Counted from the stretch's first letter, positions 18,850 through 28,568 are shown. The stretch is DNA of 64,000 nt from Sphingobium sp. Cam5-1 (GCF_015693305.1 NZ_CP065138.1:558001-622000), one strand, 5' to 3'. The notes: generated by a model not told the origin, from the sequence alone. Translations and numbers: made by a program.

Positions 18850-19271
18850 AGCTATCCACTCTTGTTCATCTTCAAGCTTCTGGCCGCGTCAGTTGCCTTC
18901 TGAGACCCGGAAGCTGTTTCCTGCCCTGTAACAAGACAAGATAACCGCTAAACTTCAACGCCATTAACCTTGAATATAGGCTATAAGTTGGTGGCGGATA
19001 TAGAACAGCGCCAATCTTCATGGTTAACGTCTCGTTTTGATACAAAGGGAGTTAACGGCGGGGCTTGAGTTATTCTTTGCGGTCGATGCCGTCGATCGCG
19101 CGCGCAAATCGTCGGGCGTGGCGCTGTCGGCCGCTACAAATTCTCGCCGCCCGGCTCGCTCTCTTGAATGCGCGCTTGTGTCGCCTCGCGCCGCTCGTTA
19201 TTAGGCGCCGTCAATCATAAGTCACGGGCTACCGGACCTTTTGAACCGGAGCCCTCGAGTCGGAGAGCCAG
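18850..19271. other. Gene-free stretch, divergent leaders
   Basis: This 422-base stretch separates the minus-strand serine-rich gene from dksA. It is AT-richer than its surroundings at 18930-19080, with two GTTAAC sites (19021 and 19051), and presumably holds both promoters. I see no reading frame or repeat family here. A hairpin near the dksA start is listed separately. Confidence 0.6.
19226..19254 (+). promoter_or_regulatory. Leader hairpin before dksA
   Basis: Bases 19226-19230 plus 19232-19235 pair with 19246-19254, a 9-bp stem with one bulged A and a 10-base loop. It ends 7 bases before the GGAGAG SD at 19262-19267, so it may influence translation of dksA or simply form a 5' stability stem. 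Confidence 0.5.
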
Positions 19272-19736
19272 ATGGCATCGGTCCTGAATTCCGATAAAGA
19301 CGGCCATAATCCGCCGAAATCGGCTGTTACACTTCCCCCCGACTATCGTCCTTCGCCCGACGAAGAGTTCATGAATCCCCTCCAGCTTGAATATTTCCGC
19401 CAGCGGCTCTGGGACTGGAAGAAGCAGATCCTGGCTGAGGCGGAAGGCACGCTGGCCGTGCTGCAAAATGAACCCCTGCGGGAACCCGATCTCAACGACC
19501 GCGCGTCGAGCGAGACGGACTGGTCGATCGAGCTGCGCACCCGCGACCGCCAGCGCAAGCTCATTTCCAAGATCGACGCCGCGCTGCGCCGCATCGACGA
19601 TGGCGAATATGGCTATTGCGAAGTGACCGGCGAACCCATTTCGCTCGGCCGCCTCGAAGCCCGTCCGATCGCGACCATGACTGTCGAGGCGCAGGAGCGT
19701 CATGAGCGGCAGGAAAAGGTCTCGCGCGACGATTGA
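19272..19736 (+). CDS. dksA: RNA polymerase-binding transcription factor DksA
   Basis: A 154-residue secondary-channel factor that works with ppGpp. The coiled-coil (about residues 40-100) carries LNDRASSETDWSIELRTRDR, where the tip acidic residues lie. The C-terminal zinc-finger has only one of the four usual cysteines (YGYCEVTGEPISLGRLEARP), a form common in alphaproteobacteria. It therefore probably does not bind zinc in the classic way. GGAGAG precedes the ATG. A leader hairpin (19226-19254) lies upstream. Confidence 0.92.
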   Translation: MASVLNSDKDGHNPPKSAVTLPPDYRPSPDEEFMNPLQLEYFRQRLWDWKKQILAEAEGTLAVLQNEPLREPDLNDRASSETDWSIELRTRDRQRKLISKIDAALRRIDDGEYGYCEVTGEPISLGRLEARPIATMTVEAQERHERQEKVSRDD

Positions 19737-19804
19737 TTAACGCTTTATCCACTGGTCGCTGGCAATGTGCCCCCAAATAAACGGGTCATTGCAAGGGATT
19801 GGGT

Positions 19805-20167
19805 ATGGATAGCGATCAGGAAATGGCGGAACGGGGACCTGCTCGGTCAGGCCCGCGGGACAGCCTGTTCCTGCTCACCAATCTGACTTGCAGCGAAGGC
19901 ACGCCGCTCGGCCGCGCCCGCGTGCGCAACCTGTCGGCTGCCGGGCTGATGGCCGACTGCGAACGGCCGGTGCCTGCCGATGCCGCGATCGTCCTTGAAC
20001 TGCGCGGAGTGGGGCGGGTCAGCGGCCGGGTCGTCTGGTCCAAAGATGGCAAGATCGGTATTGCATTCGATCATGAGATCGATCCCCAGCTCGCCCGCAA
20101 ACCCATAGCCTCCGGGACTACCCACCGCGCCCCCTCCTATCTGCGCCTCCACCAGATAGGCCGCTGA
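19805..20167 (+). CDS. PilZ domain protein
   Basis: A 120-residue single-domain protein of the c-di-GMP-binding PilZ type. The second motif is clear (ARVRNLSAAGLMADCE, the D/NxSxxG form) and the strand GRVVWSKDGKIGIAFD is typical. The first RxxxR motif is degenerate (PRDSLFLLTNL), so c-di-GMP binding is uncertain. ATG 19805 is the likely start; TTG 19799 adds two residues. It is 69 bases after dksA and may share its mRNA. Confidence 0.75.
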   Translation: MDSDQEMAERGPARSGPRDSLFLLTNLTCSEGTPLGRARVRNLSAAGLMADCERPVPADAAIVLELRGVGRVSGRVVWSKDGKIGIAFDHEIDPQLARKPIASGTTHRAPSYLRLHQIGR

Positions 20168-20302
20168 CCAAAACGCGTTCTTCTCGCCATTTCCTTCATT
20201 AAAAACGCGCCGCCTCCCAGCGCCGCGTCAATCCCGATCGTCCGGGAAGTAAGGGCGGAGCCGCTTTTGCCGCGGCCCCACGCCCTCAATCTCAATGCCG
20301 GA

Positions 20303-20458
20303 TCAATTTCGCGACATTTCCTCTTTCACCCGCAACTTCTGCTTCTTGAGCGAGGCAACCAGGATCGCGTCGGGCATCGGCCGACTCGTCTCTGCCTTGA
20401 TCCGTGCCTCAAGCCCGGCATGTTTGGCTGAAAGAGCTGAAACGTGGCTGTTTTCCAT
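20303..20458 (-). CDS. DUF465 (YdcH-like) small protein
   Basis: A 51-residue protein beginning MENSHVSALSAKHAGLE and ending LKKQKLRVKEEMSRN, two short helices typical of DUF465. CAGGAGA lies 6 bases before the ATG. The longer upstream frame is not supported. Function in the family is not known. A second DUF465 gene runs the other way 170 bases on. Confidence 0.82.
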   Translation of the reverse strand: MENSHVSALSAKHAGLEARIKAETSRPMPDAILVASLKKQKLRVKEEMSRN

Positions 20459-20629
20459 GACATTCTCCTGATGAGGGTGATGGATGATCGAGTAGATCAT
20501 GATTCGCCCCGCCTGTCTTTCCGGAATCGATCCTTTGCGATGGGGCGCGTGCAAATTTGCGATGGTCCGATAGTGTCCGGGGAGCTATCAGGAGGCTGTC
20601 CGCAACATGGCCGAGAAAGTGGGTAGTGG

Positions 20630-20827
20630 GTGAGCCGGGAAGACATCATGCGACGGCTGGAACTGCTGCGAGTCGAACATCGTGATCTGGATGGCGCGAT
20701 CGCGGCGCTCGTGGACGCGGGAGGGCGCGACCAGATGCAGATCGCTCGCCTCAAGAAACGCAAGCTCCGACTCCGCGACGAGATCGCGCTTTTGGAGGAT
20801 GCGCTGGTGCCGGACATCATCGCCTGA
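20630..20827 (+). CDS. DUF465 (YdcH-like) small protein, second copy
   Basis: A 65-residue protein (LELLRVEHRDLDGAIAAL..., LKKRKLRLRDEIALLED) with the same two-helix pattern as the gene at 20303-20458 but longer. GTG at 20630 is the likely start, because a stop lies just upstream in frame and ATG 20648 would shorten the first helix. The pair is divergent. Function unknown. Confidence 0.8.
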   Translation: MSREDIMRRLELLRVEHRDLDGAIAALVDAGGRDQMQIARLKKRKLRLRDEIALLEDALVPDIIA

Positions 20828-20920
20828 CGGCCTCCGCGTGCGATTGTTGGTTAACAACGGCCCTGAATGATACAATCTGCCCCCAGATCACTGCATCGGG
20901 ACTGACAAGCAGCCGCTTTT

Positions 20921-21418
20921 ATGTCAGTGATTCGGCCTATGTCTCCCGCCGTCACTCTGGACCGTGGCTTGCATCGGCGTCTTGTCGATGGCCTCTATCT
21001 TGAAGCCATGGTTATGGCCGATGAGGCGCGCGCCTATTTCGACCGCCGTGATATGACGGAAGCTGAGATCGAAGATCCCCTCCGCCGCGTCTCGTTCGCC
21101 TGCGAATCCCTCAAGGTGACGACCCGGCTCATGCACATCATCGCCTGGCTGTTGAGCCAACGGGCGTGGCAGCGGGGCGAGTTATCAGACGCTGATCTGA
21201 TGGACGAGAAATACCGGCTGGGCCGCGCGACGGAAACTGACCCGGATATTGCGGCAGCCTTCCCCTTCGCGGCCCGCGCCTTGATCGAGGCCAGCCAGGA
21301 ACTGTACGGGCGCGTCGCGCGCCTGCAAGACAGGATGGACCATATGGCTCGTCCGCACGGCCGTGTGGACAACAGCCCCGCTCGCGCCTTGATGGATCGC
21401 CTGAACACCGCCTTCTGA
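20921..21418 (+). CDS. DUF1465 family, RcdA-like
   Basis: A 165-residue all-helical protein of DUF1465, the family that holds RcdA of Caulobacter, an adaptor that helps ClpXP degrade CtrA. Conserved pieces are LYLEAMVMADEARAYFD, SFACESLKVTTRLMHIIAWLL and DEKYRLG. A role in cell-cycle protein turnover is inferred from family only. The weakly conserved C-terminus (RPHGRVDNSPARAL) is presumably flexible. It comes 90 bases before tamA on the same strand. Confidence 0.75.
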   Translation: MSVIRPMSPAVTLDRGLHRRLVDGLYLEAMVMADEARAYFDRRDMTEAEIEDPLRRVSFACESLKVTTRLMHIIAWLLSQRAWQRGELSDADLMDEKYRLGRATETDPDIAAAFPFAARALIEASQELYGRVARLQDRMDHMARPHGRVDNSPARALMDRLNTAF

Positions 21419-21511
21419 GGTCGGCTTGTCAAAAGCGTTTCGTCGCTTCTTCCTGCGGAGGATCATCGTACGGGCTGGCGCTTCCTTTCCCAAATGGGCT
21501 AGACCGTTGAT

Positions 21512-23560
21512 ATGAACACGGGCTTGCGGACTTTTCGCCGCGTATCAGCCATGTCGCAAGCCTCCCGGCTTTTGATCCTGCCTCTGCTTTTGGCGGCTCC
21601 CGCCGTGCATGCGCAAATCGCGGAACCGCCTGCGGATGTGGCGGACCAGGAGCTTCCCCTGGACCCCATGCCTGACCTGGGCGTGGCATGGCCTGACCTG
21701 GGGCAGCCCGACACGGTTGCGTCACTGCCTCCCGATCCGGCCGATACGCCCGACCTTGCTGACGATGCCACAAGCCCAGCGCTTCAGGAGCCCGATGTCG
21801 ATTTGCCTGATGAAGCTGCGGCCTTCGCGGATTCGGGTGAGGAAACGCGTTATTCGGTTCAGCTCAATGGTTTGGACGGGATAGCGGACACACAGTTCGA
21901 CAGCCGCTTCAAACAATTATCCGTGTTGCGGGAAGGAGAAGGGAAGCCCGCAAATCTCGCGCAGATAAACCGACGGATCAAGGAAGACAGCGAGCTGCTC
22001 GACCGGCTGCTGCGCGCGAAAGGCTATTATGCGGCCCGCGTTCGTAGCGCCATTTCCGTTTCGCCTGAGAAGGAAGGCAGGCTGGCCGTGCGGTTCCAGA
22101 TAGTGCCGGGGGCGCGCTATCTGCTTTCCTCGGTCGATCTCCAGGGCTTGGCCGAAGCAGGCGAGCAGCAAACAAGGCTGCGTGAGGCTTTCCCTCTCCA
22201 TGCGGGCGATCCCATCGATGCCGACGCGATTATTGCGGGGCAGGCTTCTCTTTCGCTTGCCATGAGTGAAAATGGCTTCCCCTTCGCAAAGGTCGGAGAG
22301 CCGGAGGTGCGGATCGACCATGAAGAACGCAAGGGCGATCTGGATATCATCGTGACGCCGGGTGCATACCGCACGTTCGGATCGGTCATCCTCAAGGACA
22401 ACAAGCTGTTCAACGCTCGCCATGTGGAGAGCATCGCCCGTTTTGAGCGTGACGATCCTTACAAGGCGTCGGATGTCGAGGATCTGCGAAGCGCGATCGT
22501 TGCCACCGGTCTGGTATCGTCGGTCACGCTGACGCCCAAAGACGCCGGTGATGGGGAGCATGTCGATCTGGCCGTGGATGTCCGGCCCGCGCCACTGCGG
22601 ACCATTGCTGGCGAACTGGGCTATGGCACCGGCGAAGGGTATCGCGCCGCCGTAAGCTGGCAGCACCGCAACCTCTTCCCGCCAGAAGGCGCCGTCACAT
22701 TGCGCGGGGTGCTTGGGACGCAGGAGCAGACCGCGTCCTTCACCTACCGGCGCAACAATTTCCGGGAGCGTGATCATGTGCTGACCGGGCTAGTGTCGAT
22801 CAGCAATATCAAGCGGGATGCCTACGACGCGCGCACGATCACCCTGTCGGGGGCGCTGGAACGGCAAACCAATATCTTGTTTCAGAAGAAATGGGTCTGG
22901 CGAGTTGGGGCGGAACTGATCGCGTCGGATGAAAAAGATGCTTTCAGCGGCGGTAACAGGCGCACATTCCTGATTGGCGCGGTGCCGCTCACTCTCACCT
23001 ATGATGGCAGCGACGATCTTTTGAACCCGAGCCGGGGCTTTCGGCTAGGCGGTCGATTCAGTCCCGAACTGTCCTTCCAGAACGGGACCTTCGGCTATTC
23101 CCGCGTGCAGTTCGATGGCAGCGTTTATCAACCGGTGACCGGCCAGATCGTGCTGGCGGGGCGCGCGCGCTTCGGTACGATCCTGGGGTCCACGGTCGAT
23201 CAAATCGCGCCGTCGCGGCGCTTCTATGCCGGTGGCGGCGCTTCGGTCAGGGGCTATGGCTATCAGGACATCGGTCCGCGCGACGCGAACAATGATCCGA
23301 TCGGCGGCAAAAGCCTTGCTGAATTCTCATTGGAAACCCGCGTTCGTTTCGGCAATTTCGGTGTCGTGCCATTTGTGGATGCGGGCAATATCTCCACCAG
23401 CTTCCTGCCACGTTTTAAAGACATGCGCATCGGCGCGGGCATGGGGCTGCGCTACTATAGCAGCTTCGGCCCGATCCGGATCGACGTCGGCACGCCATTG
23501 AACCCGCAGAAGGGCGATCCGCGGATCGCTGTATATGTCTCCCTCGGGCAGGCCTTCTGA
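21512..23560 (+). CDS. tamA: TamA, outer-membrane Omp85-family translocase
   Basis: A 682-residue Omp85 protein of the TAM complex, which helps place proteins such as autotransporters in the outer membrane. The signal peptide is followed by a Pro/Asp-rich linker to about residue 110, three POTRA-like domains (about 115-360) and a C-terminal BamA-type barrel. The barrel has RFYAGGGASVRGYGYQDIGP as its VRGY/F motif. The start could be ATG 21512 or ATG 21551 (MSQASRLLI). It overlaps tamB by TGATG, so the two are coupled. Confidence 0.9.
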   Translation: MNTGLRTFRRVSAMSQASRLLILPLLLAAPAVHAQIAEPPADVADQELPLDPMPDLGVAWPDLGQPDTVASLPPDPADTPDLADDATSPALQEPDVDLPDEAAAFADSGEETRYSVQLNGLDGIADTQFDSRFKQLSVLREGEGKPANLAQINRRIKEDSELLDRLLRAKGYYAARVRSAISVSPEKEGRLAVRFQIVPGARYLLSSVDLQGLAEAGEQQTRLREAFPLHAGDPIDADAIIAGQASLSLAMSENGFPFAKVGEPEVRIDHEERKGDLDIIVTPGAYRTFGSVILKDNKLFNARHVESIARFERDDPYKASDVEDLRSAIVATGLVSSVTLTPKDAGDGEHVDLAVDVRPAPLRTIAGELGYGTGEGYRAAVSWQHRNLFPPEGAVTLRGVLGTQEQTASFTYRRNNFRERDHVLTGLVSISNIKRDAYDARTITLSGALERQTNILFQKKWVWRVGAELIASDEKDAFSGGNRRTFLIGAVPLTLTYDGSDDLLNPSRGFRLGGRFSPELSFQNGTFGYSRVQFDGSVYQPVTGQIVLAGRARFGTILGSTVDQIAPSRRFYAGGGASVRGYGYQDIGPRDANNDPIGGKSLAEFSLETRVRFGNFGVVPFVDAGNISTSFLPRFKDMRIGAGMGLRYYSSFGPIRIDVGTPLNPQKGDPRIAVYVSLGQAF

Positions 23561-26500
23561 TGGCCGAGGATGAGGTCCAGCAGCCGGAGCGGCGTCACCG
23601 GGCCTGGGACGGGCGATGGCAGCGGTGGATAGTGGGCATGCTTGCCCTTCTCCTGGTCATCGCGGCGACGGCGCTGGTGTGGCTCGATACGTCGGCCGGG
23701 CACCGCTTCCTGGTTGCGCGTGTTGAAAAGATCAACCCGCCGTCCGGCCTGCGTATCCATGTCGACCGGATCGAAGGCAGCATTTACCGCCGAGCCATCC
23801 TTCATGGCGTGACGCTGTCCGATCCCAAGGGCGCCTTTCTAACGGCTCCGCGCATAGAACTGGATTGGTGGCCGCTGGCCTGGCTTTCAAACCGTCTGGA
23901 CATCGACCGGCTGAACATTCCCGTGGCGACGCTGCGCAAGCTGCCACGCCTTAACCCCGGCAAGCAGAAGGGGCCGATCCTTCCCGGCTTTGACATCCGC
24001 TTGATGCAGTTTTCGGTAGGCCGACTGGTCATAGCCAAAAATATCAGCGGACGTGTGCAGCAGGCGACGATTTCCGGTGACGCCGACATACGTGACCGAA
24101 GAGCGGTCATCGACCTTTCCGCGCGGGTTCTGGGGCAGGAGGACGCGATCAACCTCGCGCTCGACAGCCGCCCGGATGACGATCAGTTCGACCTGGATGT
24201 AACCGTCAATGCGCCCGCTGGCGGCGTCCTGGCGACCATGGCCGGATTACGGCAGGACGGTAACCTGCGGATTCGGGGGGAGGGCAGCTGGACCCGCTGG
24301 GACGGCAGGCTGGCTGGTACACTGGACGGTGACCCTGCGGTCGATATGGCGCTTGCAGCCCGCAGCGGCACCTATTCCGCGACCGGATCAGTCGAAGCAT
24401 CGGCCATAGCAGGAAAAGGGCTGGTACAGCGTCTGGCTTCGCCGCGCCTTTCGCTGGAAGCGCACGGAGAGCTGAAGGATCGTGTGCTGGACGGCAAACT
24501 GTCCCTGCGTTCGGAAGCGATCGTGCTGAGTGCTGATGGCGCCCTCGATCTGCGTAACTCCGCATTTGATAATATGCTGATCGATGTGAAGCTTGCGCGG
24601 CCCCAAGCCTTGCTCAAGTCGATGCGGGGACGCGACGTCACCGCGCGGGTGCGGCTGGATGGCGCCTTTTCCAGCGTCGGCTACGAATATTTGTTGAGAG
24701 CCAGACAGCTTGCGTTCGACCGTACGGTGATCAGCGACGTGCGCGCAGAGGGTAAGGGCCGCAAGGTTGGCAATGGGCCGTTGCTGATCCCCCTGCACCT
24801 GCGTGCGCGGCGGTTGGATGGGCAGGGCGACCTCGTCGAAGGCATCATCCGCAATTTCGTGCTGGATGGCGTGTTGCAGATCAAGGGGCAGCAGCTTCTT
24901 ACCAATCCCATGCCGATCCGGTCGGACAAGCTGAGCGGCAAGCTGGTCATGCTCGCCGATCTCAGGACCGGTCGTTATGATTTCGGTCTGGATGGACAGA
25001 TACGCGGCTTGGCCATTCGTGGTCTCGGCATCGTGGATCTGACGTCCAAGCTGCGCGCGGTGCCAGGAAAAAGCGGCGCGTTCAGCCTCAGCGGCACGGC
25101 AATGGCGCGCATGCGCCGGTTGGACAATAGTTTCCTGCGGGGGTTGGGCGGTGGCCTACCGGTGGTGAAGAGCAATCTTTCGCTTGGCGCCGACAAACGC
25201 CTGATGTTCGCGGGGCTGCGCCTGGAAGCGCCGCTGCTCAGTCTTTCGGCTGATGGCTATCGTCGGCCCGACCGAAGTTTCTATTTTGAAGGCCGCGGCA
25301 CGCACAAGCGATATGGACCTTTGCGCCTGACGCTTGACGGCAGGATTGAGCAGCCGACGATTGACCTGCTGCTTCAACGGCCACTCGACGCACTGGGCGT
25401 CGCCGACATGCGCGTGCATCTGGTCCCGGACGACGCCGGGTATCAATTCACAGCTATAGGCGGGTCGACACTGGGCGCCTTCAATGGCGAGGGCCAAATC
25501 CTGTTGCCACGCGGCGCTCAGGCGGTTGTGAGGGTGGCGAAGCTCGCCGTGTCCGGAATAACCGCGAGCGGTGATCTGCGTCCTGTGACGGGCGGCCTTC
25601 AAGGGCAGCTGAATGTCGCTGGACCCGTTAATGGAAGCATCGCATTTGTCCCCGTGAATGACATTCAGCAGCTGGTCCTGAAGCTCGACGCTACGGACGC
25701 CAGCTTCGATGGCCCCACGGCAATCGCGGTGCGCCGCGGCAAGCTGGATGCGACGGTTCTGCTCGATCCTGCCGCGACATCGATCAATGCCGTGGCGCAG
25801 GCCAGAGGCTTGCGAGTAGGGGGCATCCTGATCGGCAGACTGGCGGCCAATGCCGATCTGACCGGCGGTCGCGGAACGGTTAAGGCCAGTCTTTCGGGCC
25901 AGCGCGGCCGTCTTTTCGACTTGCAAGGTGAAGCGCAGGTCGAACCCGATCGCATCCGCATTGCGGCGCGAGGAACGGTGGACAAGCGAGCGATCCGGCT
26001 GATGCGGCCTGCGCTTTTGACCCGCAGTGCTGACGGTTGGCGACTGTCCCCGGCGACCATCAGCTATGCTGGCGGCTCCCTGCAATTGGGTGGAGAGCTA
26101 AGCGGCCAGACGACGCGCATCGAAGGTCGTGTGCAGAAGCTGCCGCTTTCCCTGCTGGATATCGCTTATGATAATCTGGGCTTGGGCGGCACCGCCACAG
26201 GATCGCTCAGCTATGTGCATAGCCGTGGCGGCATGCCCACCGGGAAAGCAGAACTACGCGTGCGCGGGCTGTCGCGTTCGGGATTGTCGCTCAGTTCCCG
26301 GCCCGTCGATGCCGGGGTGAACGCGGTTCTGACCAATGACCGGCTTGCTTCGCGCATGCTATTCGCCGCCGATGGTCAGACTATTGGGCGGGCGCAGGTC
26401 TTGCTGACGCCGCTTGGCACGCAAGGGAGCCTGATCGAGCGGCTGAACCGGGCGCCTCTATTCGGTCAGCTGCGATTCCGAGGGACGGCGGATACGCTCT

Positions 26501-27735
26501 GGCGCCTGACCGGGGTGGAGATAATCGACATCTCCGGCCCCGTGAGTGTCTCCGCCGACGCGCGCGGTACGCTTGGTAATCCCGTGATTTCCGGCGCGCT
26601 CGCGACTGACACCGCATCAATCAATAGCGCGGTGACTGGTATGCGGCTGCACAATGTGAAGGCGCGTGGCCGGTTTTCCGGCGCACAATTGGTCATGTCG
26701 AGTTTCACCGCCAATGCCAAGAATGGCGGAACGGTCAGCGGGACGGGCAACTTCACGTTCGCCGGAATTGCCGGGGTTGGCATGGACTTGCGTTTGCAGG
26801 CAGATGACGCTGCCTTGCTGGACCGCGACGACATAGCCGCTACGGTCACCGGCCCGATCACCTTGCGTTCGGACGGCGTCAACGGAACCATTGGTGGCGA
26901 CCTGCTGCTCAATCGCAGCCGTTTCACCTTGGGTCGTGCAGCCGCAATCGCCCAGATTCCGGAGCTTCGCGTCACAGAGGTCAACCGTAACGGCGAAGAG
27001 ATTGAACGGCCCCGCACAAATCGGCCGTGGGCTCTCGCTATCAAGACGCGGGCGCGTAATCGCCTGACGGTCACAGGTTTGGGCCTTGATAGTGAATGGC
27101 GTGCCAATCTGGATATCGCTGGCACCGTGACCAGTCCTGCAATCTCCGGCACGGCAGAGCTCGTTCGTGGAGGATATACCTTCGCCGGGCGCCGTTTCGA
27201 ACTGCGTGAGGGCAAGATTCAGTTTGATGGCCGCACGCCAACGAATCCCACGCTTGACATTGATGCGGAAGCCAACGTCAACGACCTCACCGCGATGATC
27301 CATGTGGGTGGTACAGGTCTCAGGCCCGACATCAGCTTCACCAGCGTGCCCGCCCTGCCGCAGGATGAACTGCTTTCCCGCATATTGTTCGGTACATCGA
27401 TAACCAATCTTTCCGCGCCGGAGGCATTGCAACTCGCCTCGGCCGTCGGATCGCTCCAGGGTGGCGGAGGGCTTGATCCAATCAACGCCGTGCGCAAGGC
27501 TGCCGGACTTGACCGGCTGCGCATCATCGCCGCCGATCCTACGCAGGGGCAGGGGACTTCAGTTGCGGCCGGAAAATATCTGACGCGCAAGACCTATGTT
27601 GAACTCATAACCGATGGCCAAGGCTATTCCGCAACGCGCATGGAATATCAGGTCACCCGTTGGCTTTCTCTGCTGGCGTCGATTTCTACTCTCGGCCGGG
27701 AAAGTGCAAACGTCCGAATTTCCAAAGATTACTGA
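23560..27735 (+). CDS. tamB: TamB, translocation and assembly module
   Basis: A 1391-residue inner-membrane-anchored periplasmic protein. One N-terminal helix (about residues 23-45, IVGMLALLLVIAATALVWL) is followed by a long repetitive beta-rich region forming the groove-like fold of the AsmA/TamB class. The DUF490/TamB C-terminal domain (about 1050-1391) includes GTAELVRGGYTFAGRRFEL and ILFGTSITNLSAPEALQLA and ends in the beta-barrel-like strands. It spans from the inner membrane to TamA. Sequence is long but uninterrupted. It probably moves lipids or unfolded proteins. Confidence 0.93.
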   Translation: MAEDEVQQPERRHRAWDGRWQRWIVGMLALLLVIAATALVWLDTSAGHRFLVARVEKINPPSGLRIHVDRIEGSIYRRAILHGVTLSDPKGAFLTAPRIELDWWPLAWLSNRLDIDRLNIPVATLRKLPRLNPGKQKGPILPGFDIRLMQFSVGRLVIAKNISGRVQQATISGDADIRDRRAVIDLSARVLGQEDAINLALDSRPDDDQFDLDVTVNAPAGGVLATMAGLRQDGNLRIRGEGSWTRWDGRLAGTLDGDPAVDMALAARSGTYSATGSVEASAIAGKGLVQRLASPRLSLEAHGELKDRVLDGKLSLRSEAIVLSADGALDLRNSAFDNMLIDVKLARPQALLKSMRGRDVTARVRLDGAFSSVGYEYLLRARQLAFDRTVISDVRAEGKGRKVGNGPLLIPLHLRARRLDGQGDLVEGIIRNFVLDGVLQIKGQQLLTNPMPIRSDKLSGKLVMLADLRTGRYDFGLDGQIRGLAIRGLGIVDLTSKLRAVPGKSGAFSLSGTAMARMRRLDNSFLRGLGGGLPVVKSNLSLGADKRLMFAGLRLEAPLLSLSADGYRRPDRSFYFEGRGTHKRYGPLRLTLDGRIEQPTIDLLLQRPLDALGVADMRVHLVPDDAGYQFTAIGGSTLGAFNGEGQILLPRGAQAVVRVAKLAVSGITASGDLRPVTGGLQGQLNVAGPVNGSIAFVPVNDIQQLVLKLDATDASFDGPTAIAVRRGKLDATVLLDPAATSINAVAQARGLRVGGILIGRLAANADLTGGRGTVKASLSGQRGRLFDLQGEAQVEPDRIRIAARGTVDKRAIRLMRPALLTRSADGWRLSPATISYAGGSLQLGGELSGQTTRIEGRVQKLPLSLLDIAYDNLGLGGTATGSLSYVHSRGGMPTGKAELRVRGLSRSGLSLSSRPVDAGVNAVLTNDRLASRMLFAADGQTIGRAQVLLTPLGTQGSLIERLNRAPLFGQLRFRGTADTLWRLTGVEIIDISGPVSVSADARGTLGNPVISGALATDTASINSAVTGMRLHNVKARGRFSGAQLVMSSFTANAKNGGTVSGTGNFTFAGIAGVGMDLRLQADDAALLDRDDIAATVTGPITLRSDGVNGTIGGDLLLNRSRFTLGRAAAIAQIPELRVTEVNRNGEEIERPRTNRPWALAIKTRARNRLTVTGLGLDSEWRANLDIAGTVTSPAISGTAELVRGGYTFAGRRFELREGKIQFDGRTPTNPTLDIDAEANVNDLTAMIHVGGTGLRPDISFTSVPALPQDELLSRILFGTSITNLSAPEALQLASAVGSLQGGGGLDPINAVRKAAGLDRLRIIAADPTQGQGTSVAAGKYLTRKTYVELITDGQGYSATRMEYQVTRWLSLLASISTLGRESANVRISKDY

Positions 27736-27825
27736 CCTTCCCTGCTTTCCTGTCGTTGCCGAAATACCACAATTTCAGCTGTTTATCTCAGGTTCATGAA
27801 ACCATTGCCTGCGGTGGGACTTCCA

Positions 27826-27852
27826 TCACTTCCTCCTGAAGGAGGTGAGTGA
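27826..27852 (+). promoter_or_regulatory. SD-sequestering hairpin of the beta-barrel gene
   Basis: Bases 27826-27836 pair with 27841-27852 through 11 base pairs (one a T-G wobble, one bulged T) closed by a TGAA loop. The right arm contains AGGAGG and its neighbours, so the SD is wholly in the stem, 3 bases before the ATG at 27855. This would mask translation unless melted or displaced. It could be a heat or sRNA sensitive leader. Confidence 0.6.
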
Positions 27853-27854
27853 CA

Positions 27855-28520
27855 ATGGAGTATCCTATGCGGAAAATAATGGTCGCAACCCTGCTGGCTG
27901 GATCGGCCGTAGCCTCTCCTGCCCTGGCACAGGATGCCGGTGCCACTTTCACCGGGCCAAGGGTCGAAGCCATTTTGGGCTATGATCATACCGGCGCCGG
28001 CAGCAGCGTGGACAACGACAATAGCAGAGATGATCAGTCGATCGACGGGCTGCTATATGGCGTAGGCGCGGGCTATGATGTCAATCTCGGCAGCGCTGTC
28101 GTGGGTGTTGAGGGCGAATTCACAGATTCCACCGCCAAGAGCAGCAGAAACCCCTTCACCAGCCAGTTCGGTTTCGGCCGTGTCAGCCAGGGCCGTGACC
28201 TCTACGTCGGCGCCCGTGCTGGCATACTCGCCAGCCCGAACACCCTTGTCTATGTGAAGGGTGGCTACACCAACACAAAGCTGAACGTGCTTGCAGGCGA
28301 CACCGACGAAACAACCGATACCGCCTTCAAGCTCGACGGCTGGAGGATCGGTGGCGGCGTTGAACGCGCCTTCAACCAGAACATGTTCGGAAAGCTGGAG
28401 TATCGCTACTCAAAATATGACAGCGCGCACATCGATTTCATGAATGGCGCGACGAGCAGCGAATTCGACATCGATACCGATCGTCATCAGGTCGTTGCCA
28501 GCGTAGGCTGGCGCTTCTGA
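27855..28520 (+). CDS. Outer-membrane beta-barrel protein (porin-like)
   Basis: A 221-residue small outer-membrane barrel of the OmpA/OM-beta-barrel class. The signal peptide (MRKIMVATLLAGSAVASPALA) is cut after ALAQ. Alternating strands follow (GPRVEAILGYDHT, GYDVNLGSAVVGVEGEF, LYVGARAGILASPNTLVYVKGGYT, GKLEYRYSKYDSA) and it ends in WRF, the terminal aromatic of many barrels. ATG 27855 gives four residues before the signal; ATG 27867 is an alternative. Its SD is in a hairpin (27826-27852). Confidence 0.86.
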   Translation: MEYPMRKIMVATLLAGSAVASPALAQDAGATFTGPRVEAILGYDHTGAGSSVDNDNSRDDQSIDGLLYGVGAGYDVNLGSAVVGVEGEFTDSTAKSSRNPFTSQFGFGRVSQGRDLYVGARAGILASPNTLVYVKGGYTNTKLNVLAGDTDETTDTAFKLDGWRIGGGVERAFNQNMFGKLEYRYSKYDSAHIDFMNGATSSEFDIDTDRHQVVASVGWRF

Positions 28521-28526
28521 CGGGAC

Positions 28527-28554
28527 GGGGGGATCGGCTTTGCTGATCCTCCCA
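28527..28554. terminator. Shared 3' hairpin
   Basis: A 12-bp imperfect stem with a TTT loop between two converging genes, the beta-barrel gene and pyrF. There is no clear T-tract, so a Rho-independent action is uncertain. Confidence 0.4.
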
Positions 28555-28568
28555 TCACGTCCTTCCCT

